In this document: piece after piece, positions 59,461 through 64,000 of the stretch
How the letters are laid out: every line of letters starts with the position of its first letter
Numbering within the stretch: the stretch's first letter is position 1
Assembly: GCF_022376445.1 (NCBI RefSeq)
Contig: NW_025954977.1
Coordinates: 248,001 to 312,000, forward strand
From: Fomitopsis serialis
Lineage: Eukaryota > Basidiomycota > Agaricomycetes > Polyporales > Fomitopsidaceae
Direction: 5' to 3'
DNA length: 64,000 nt
Translations under genes and position numbers: made by a program
Notes under the pieces: model-generated
The model's input: the letters and a program-made list of their open reading frames with translations, nothing else
What the model was told of the DNA's origin: nothing
The model's database searches: none

Positions 59461-62450
59461 TCAGAAGTGGAACAAACCCCGCTTCTTCTTCTTGTCCTCG
59501 CTTTTGCTGTTCGTGCTGTTGACCGACAACGTCGACCCTGCGAACGAGGGCACGGAGGGCTTGTGCATCCGACCCTTCTCGTCGCGTGCCTGCGCGGGAG
59601 GTGCAGCCGGCCGCTGTGGCCGCGGCGCGTCGCGCGTGTAGTATTTCTCGTCATAGTACTCTTGCAGCGGTCTCCGACCTTTGCTCTCGCCCAGCCCATT
59701 GGGAATCGCTCTGGAACCGATACCGCCGAGCTCGAGGACTTTGAGGTCGTCGACGAATTGACCAGGTGTGATGGAGGAGGTTGACCCTGAAAAAACAGTG
59801 AGTAGAAGTATTCAGCGTACAGCCAAGAGACCCACCTATGATAACGTCCTTGTTCAGAGACTTGGACAGGAGGTACGCCTCGCGCATCTCGGAGTAGGTC
59901 ATGCCGCCCGCAATGAAGACGATGACGCGCTGTCGGATCTCATCGCGTGTGCTCGCCGCCTTCGGACCCCGGTGCCAACTGGGCTTTGCACTCCGTAAAG
60001 AGGTCGCCGGTGCAATTGCCGGTGCCGCGCGCAAACTTGCGGCGGGAGCCGCCACTGGTGCGTCCTTCACGTAGGGGAAGACTATCTGGTCGAGACGGTC
60101 CCTGACATGATCCTGTGTCGCAGTTGTAACGTCCGAATGCAGATCAGTCTTGGCAAGAACCCACCTCGAGGATGGTTTGTAGCATTGGCTTAAATCGTGA
60201 GAGTTCATATTCATCATCCTGGTTCGGCTTGTGCTTGAGCCTCTTCCTGGTGTCCTTGTCCCCAGGTCCCTACATAGCGCCGCGTCATCAAAATGCCCCC
60301 ACAGTTTCAGGACATCGACAAACCCTGGTTATGCGCACACCAAAGTGAACGAGCGCGTTGACGGCGTCCTGTTCCGCCATAGATAACCGGGCGTGCTGGT
60401 ACAGTCGTCGCCGATCCTCGTCGGGCACGCCGTCGCGGAACTGGATGTATAGTGCGATAATGCGCACTTTGTTAGCATTACTGTGTCAAGGTGATCAGCG
60501 TATCGTATTGCACATAAATGATGAGGATCGACGCACATGACTTCCCGGCTGTCCAGCAGCGGAACCATTTGTTCGACCAGCGTCTTCGGAGTCTTGCCCT
60601 CGGCAGTCAAGCCAGTGGCGGAGTTCTGCCCGTGCCCAAGGTCAACTTGATGCTAAACATTGCAGCGATGAAGTGTACCTGCTCGACCGTTGCCACGTTT
60701 GGTAGCTTGTCACGCTCGAAAATACCCATACATTCTTGCGCCATATTGAGATGCAAAGAGAACTACAGGTGCACGAGTCAGCAAACTTATCGGTAGTCAC
60801 TTCTGTGGCAAGCACCTTCTCTCGCTGCTCTTGGTACTGAGGCAAGTTCGCAAGCATATCCTTCATGTCATTGAGGCTCGCTGCTCCATCTCTGCCGTGC
60901 CTATTAGCATGACTATCACGTAGTACACATGCGGCCGAAGCTCACCCTTTCATGCCCGCATTGTCTTGCATGAACTGGTTGAAATCCGCCATGAGCTTGT
61001 CAATCGCCTCCCTCATGTGCATATGCCGCAGCTCTGTCCAAACGTTGTCCGAATCAGACAAGATCGCGGTTTTGTCTTCAAAGGACCCTGCCGCCCCCTG
61101 AAACTTATACCTTCATGGATATAACATGTCAGAATGCACTGATACGGGAACCTTGTGCAGACATACGTGTACTTCGCGCCGTCTTCGATTGGTAGTAAGT
61201 CATTCGCCATTGCCTGGTACGTGAATTCATGGACGAAGGGTGCGAGCGTGTCCATGGCGCGGTCGGTGATCAGCATGGTCGCGCGCGGTCGAGGAGTATC
61301 AGATGGTTTCTGCGATGAATTGAGCATGCAGGCAGACTAAGCAATTGATGGTCGCACTTACAGGCCAGTCAGGATTTGCCTTCTTGTAGTCATCCAAGTC
61401 CTTCTGCACCATGAACGCAAGGACTTTGGCGACGAAGTCCGTATCAGCAGCCTCATATGCGCGCGCCGCATCACCCCGGGCGAGCTGTGTGCGCCAGCGC
61501 CCGCTGTTCTCCGGCGGAGGTGGTGCCCTAGTTGATTCGTGTGGCTTAAAAGGACCCAAGGGCGCATGGTGACTAGGGAGATAATAACGGATGTAAGGGT
61601 ATTCGTTCAGTGTGATGCAGACGTTCATGAGCTAGAGGGGACAAGATGTAGCAAACAAATTATACCAGCATCATGAAACGCACCATCTTGCTAGCCAGTC
61701 GTAACTCCTCTTCCAGGCGCTCGCGGGCAGGCGGGAAGGCAGATTCACTGCGTGGTGGACTGTACATATTGAAGAACGCGCCAGGGAGCTTTAGAGAGAA
61801 CGCCTGTGATTCGATCGCTAGGAGGAGTTAGCGGGACGTAGTAACATGCTGCGAAGGTCGCGTGCACACACCCCAGAAGTTAATGAACAGTTCCTGCAAT
61901 GTCTTGAGAAATGGTTCTGCGGGAGATGACGTCAAGCGTTCAAACAGCTGTTCATCCAGACCTTCGTATGCAGCATCAATACATCTGCGTGCAGGAAGCA
62001 GTCGGACGTCGATCGTACCGTCAATGAAGAAGAGATTTGCCGCAGCGTACTGCTGGTTTCCGTCTGAGAAGTCACGAATAATTCTATCCACATTCTGAGA
62101 CGTGGACATGAGCAGATACATCGCCTCGAAACCAGGTTGCGGTTCACGGTAATTCGTGATCGATTCAATCACTTCCGTCCCATATTGCCGTTAGTTCTCC
62201 GCGAATGGGGAGAAGGGCCTGAGACATACGCGTTACATTCTCCTCCAGAATATCAAACTGCTTCAAGACAGATCCCAACAGCCGCTGGGAGTGCTCATCC
62301 ACGACCAGTATCTTCCATCGCCCCGGCGGGTTTACAGATCTAATGGCATTGAGGAATTCTGCGAGTGCAATCAGGTTCAGCGCGAATTCAGCAGTATTAA
62401 GCTGCCTTTTGAAACATACTAGAACGGACTGAAGTAGTGAGAGAGGTCAT
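59461..62450 (-). CDS. SEC1: SEC1, Sec1/Munc18-family exocytosis protein
   Basis: This binds the syntaxin-containing SNARE complex at the plasma membrane and promotes vesicle fusion. From ATG 62450 the exons give MTSLTTSVRSKFLNAIRS, PPGRWKILVVDEHSQRLL, KQFDILEENVT, LIESITNYREPQPGFEAM, NVDRIIRDFSDGN, FFIDGTIDV, INFWG, then LITDRAMDTLAPFVHEFTYQ, MANDLLPIEDGAKYTY, VWTELRHMHMREAIDKL, MKDMLANLPQYQEQREK, NMAQECMGIFERDKLPNVATVEQ. An intron is followed by GLTAEGKTPKTLVEQMVPL, NKVRIIALYIQFRDGV, RVIVFIAGGMTYSEMREAY and a basic tail KKKKRGLFHF ending at 59461-59463. About 15 introns were seen with no frame break. Order and length (around 700 residues) agree with fungal Sec1. It is divergent from RPT4, with 196 bases between the two starts. 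Confidence 0.95.
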
Positions 62451-62646
62451 GACGGTTCGTAGAGAGGGCTACGGAGACTTGGGCTCGCGGAGCTGTGTAG
62501 CGACCCTCTGTCGATCACCCACAATGTGCTTGGCGCCCGTGCGCGAGCGGCTACGTCAGTAGACGCCCATACGCGAACGACGCGCGTCGCGTCTTGAAGT
62601 TGCTGCACACTCATTCCGACCCAATCTCTTCTCTACACCGACGACC
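62451..62646. promoter_or_regulatory. Shared divergent promoter of SEC1 and RPT4
   Basis: Only 196 bases separate the two start codons. The region is GC-rich with no TATA box. TACGTCAG at about 62549-62556 resembles a CRE/ATF site. I did not find the yeast proteasome element GGTGGCAAA. Confidence 0.6.
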
Positions 62647-64000
62647 ATGAGCACCTCACAACCGTCGACATCCAGCGGCATGGACCAGCGCAGACAGGAC
62701 GCGCTCAAAGGGTACCGCGAGGTACGTCCTGGTGTGAGACGTTTGCACCCTGCGGGCTGACTGGAGCGTAGAAAATGCGGCAACATGAAACGAGCAGTCA
62801 AACCCTCAAGAGCTGTGAGTGGTGTAGTTTCGGACGCGTCAAATGGCTAATACGGGCTGCTAGTGCGATTTGCGCTCAAAGATCTTGAGAAAGACTACGA
62901 GAAGACGGAGGATGACATCAAAGCCGTCCAATCAGTTGGGCAAATCATCGGCGAGGTTATGAAGCAGCTAGACGATGAGCGATGTGAGTGCTGCTACTGC
63001 TCCGTCATAGGACCTCCCAGCTGAGTCTACTGCAGTCATTGTGAAGGCGTCTTCTGGCCCTCGCTATGTTGTCTCCTACCGCCCGACATTGCCTGTTGCG
63101 AAACTGAAGGCAGGCACGCGAGTGAGCCTGGACATGACTACGCTCACAATCATGCGGATATTGCCCCGCGAAGTCGACCCAGCAGTGTACAAGATGAGCC
63201 TTGAGGACCCCGGAGGGGCATCTTTTGCTGGTATTGGTGGGTTGGGCGACCAAGTGCGAGAGCTCCGTGAGGTGCGTGCCCACATAGATCAGCCAGGAAC
63301 GGTGATGCGGAGCCCAGAGTATGCCCTCCTGCCCTTTGCTATCCCCGGGTGACCAATATCTTTATCGGTCTCATGCTCTGAGAATCGCATCGCCGTTGCT
63401 GATATATGCGGGACTCGGTTTATTGACTTGACTTGTCAGGTCATCGAGCTACCACTGCTTAACCCAGAGCTCTTCGGACGTGTGGGTATCAAACCTCCGA
63501 AGGGCGTTCTGCTCTACGGGCCACCAGGAACGGGGAAGACCTTGCTTGCACGTGCTGTTGCCGCAACTCTCAACACTAAATTCCTGAAAGTTGTGTCATC
63601 CGCCATCGTTGACAAGTACATCGGTGAATCAGCACGAGTGGTTCGTGAAATGTTCGGCTATGCGCGCGAGAATGAGCCTTGTGTCATCTTCATGGATGAA
63701 ATCGATGCCATTGGTGGGCGACGGTTCTCGGAAGGTACAAGTGCCGACAGAGAGATTCAGCGTACCTTGATGGAGGTATGCTGCCACGTTTACATTTGGA
63801 CGCATGAATACTCACGATATACTCTCATTACTAGCTTCTCAATCAGATGGACGGGTTCGACGCACTTGGGCAGACTAAGCTCATCATGGCGACAAATCGA
63901 CCGGACACCCTCGACCCGGCACTACTCCGACCAGGACGGCTAGACAGGAAGATCGAGATCCCGCTACCCAACGAGCAAGCACGACTTGAGATTCTCAAGA
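62647..64000 (+). CDS. RPT4: 26S proteasome ATPase subunit Rpt4, cut by the window end
   Basis: One of the six AAA ATPases of the 19S base that unfold substrates. Exon 1 codes [16 protein letters not shown] and ends GYRE at 62721. Later exons give [89 protein letters not shown] and [19 protein letters not shown]. Walker A is GPPGTGKT and Walker B is [12 protein letters not shown], followed by [19 protein letters not shown] and [20 protein letters not shown]. The TMR-LPREVDP and [13 protein letters not shown] segments are characteristic of Rpt4 rather than other Rpt subunits. The coding part in this window has no break. The last about 75 residues and the stop lie beyond 64000. Confidence 0.96.

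Overview
This window is nuclear DNA of a filamentous basidiomycete, most likely a wood-associated agaricomycete (polypore-like). The reasons are: genes split by many short GT-AG introns (mostly 50-75 bp), several single-copy eukaryotic housekeeping genes, a family of agaricomycete F-box/LRR-like genes, a DUF6533-type membrane protein gene, a Helitron helicase remnant and a secreted GH28 pectinase. Species cannot be read from the sequence.

Layout. 0.5-7.5 kb: three F-box genes (one intact, one with a frameshift, one decayed) around the dolichyl-phosphate glucosyltransferase gene ALG5. 8.1-16.6 kb: endopolygalacturonase (GH28), a ZNF511-type zinc-finger protein, an intron-containing tRNA-Ile(AAT), DNA polymerase delta subunit 4, and a CorA/ALR Mg transporter. 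16.9-19 kb: a U2 snRNA gene with its own TATA box, then an unusual protein with repeated RHG strands and an 11-residue repeat tail. 20.6-25.4 kb: ribosomal protein uL5 (RPL11), an F-box gene and an RRT8/EI24-type membrane protein. 27-34.5 kb: a family-1 UDP-glycosyltransferase and a phenol-hydroxylase-type FAD monooxygenase on the same strand. 34.6-37.8 kb: an ADIP/Msd1-type coiled-coil protein. 38-46.8 kb: a rearranged accessory stretch with a DUF6533 gene and its scattered fragments, a truncated second copy of the Rho1-GEF CNH domain, a further F-box gene and a dead Helitron helicase beside an unknown gene. 47.2-64 kb: carnitine acetyltransferase, a full ROM2-type RhoGEF, an unknown low-complexity protein, SEC1, and divergently the proteasome ATPase RPT4, which runs off the window.

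The genes do not form one pathway. Most are unrelated housekeeping genes (N-glycosylation, replication, splicing, translation, exocytosis, proteolysis, cell-wall signalling) interspersed with lineage-specific families. The UGT/monooxygenase pair could be a small modification module, but that is only inference from adjacency.

Several conserved genes (ALG5, POLD4, ADIP/Msd1, ZNF511-like) show single-base frame breaks, some in homopolymers, while others (RPL11, CRAT, SEC1, ROM2) read cleanly. I judge most breaks to be uncorrected assembly indels rather than gene death. The decayed F-box copy, the ROM2 fragment and the Helitron helicase look like real remnants. I did not find a convincing new multi-gene system. 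The most unusual items are the hendecad-tailed RHG-repeat protein and the ROM2-fragment/DUF6533-repeat arrangement.
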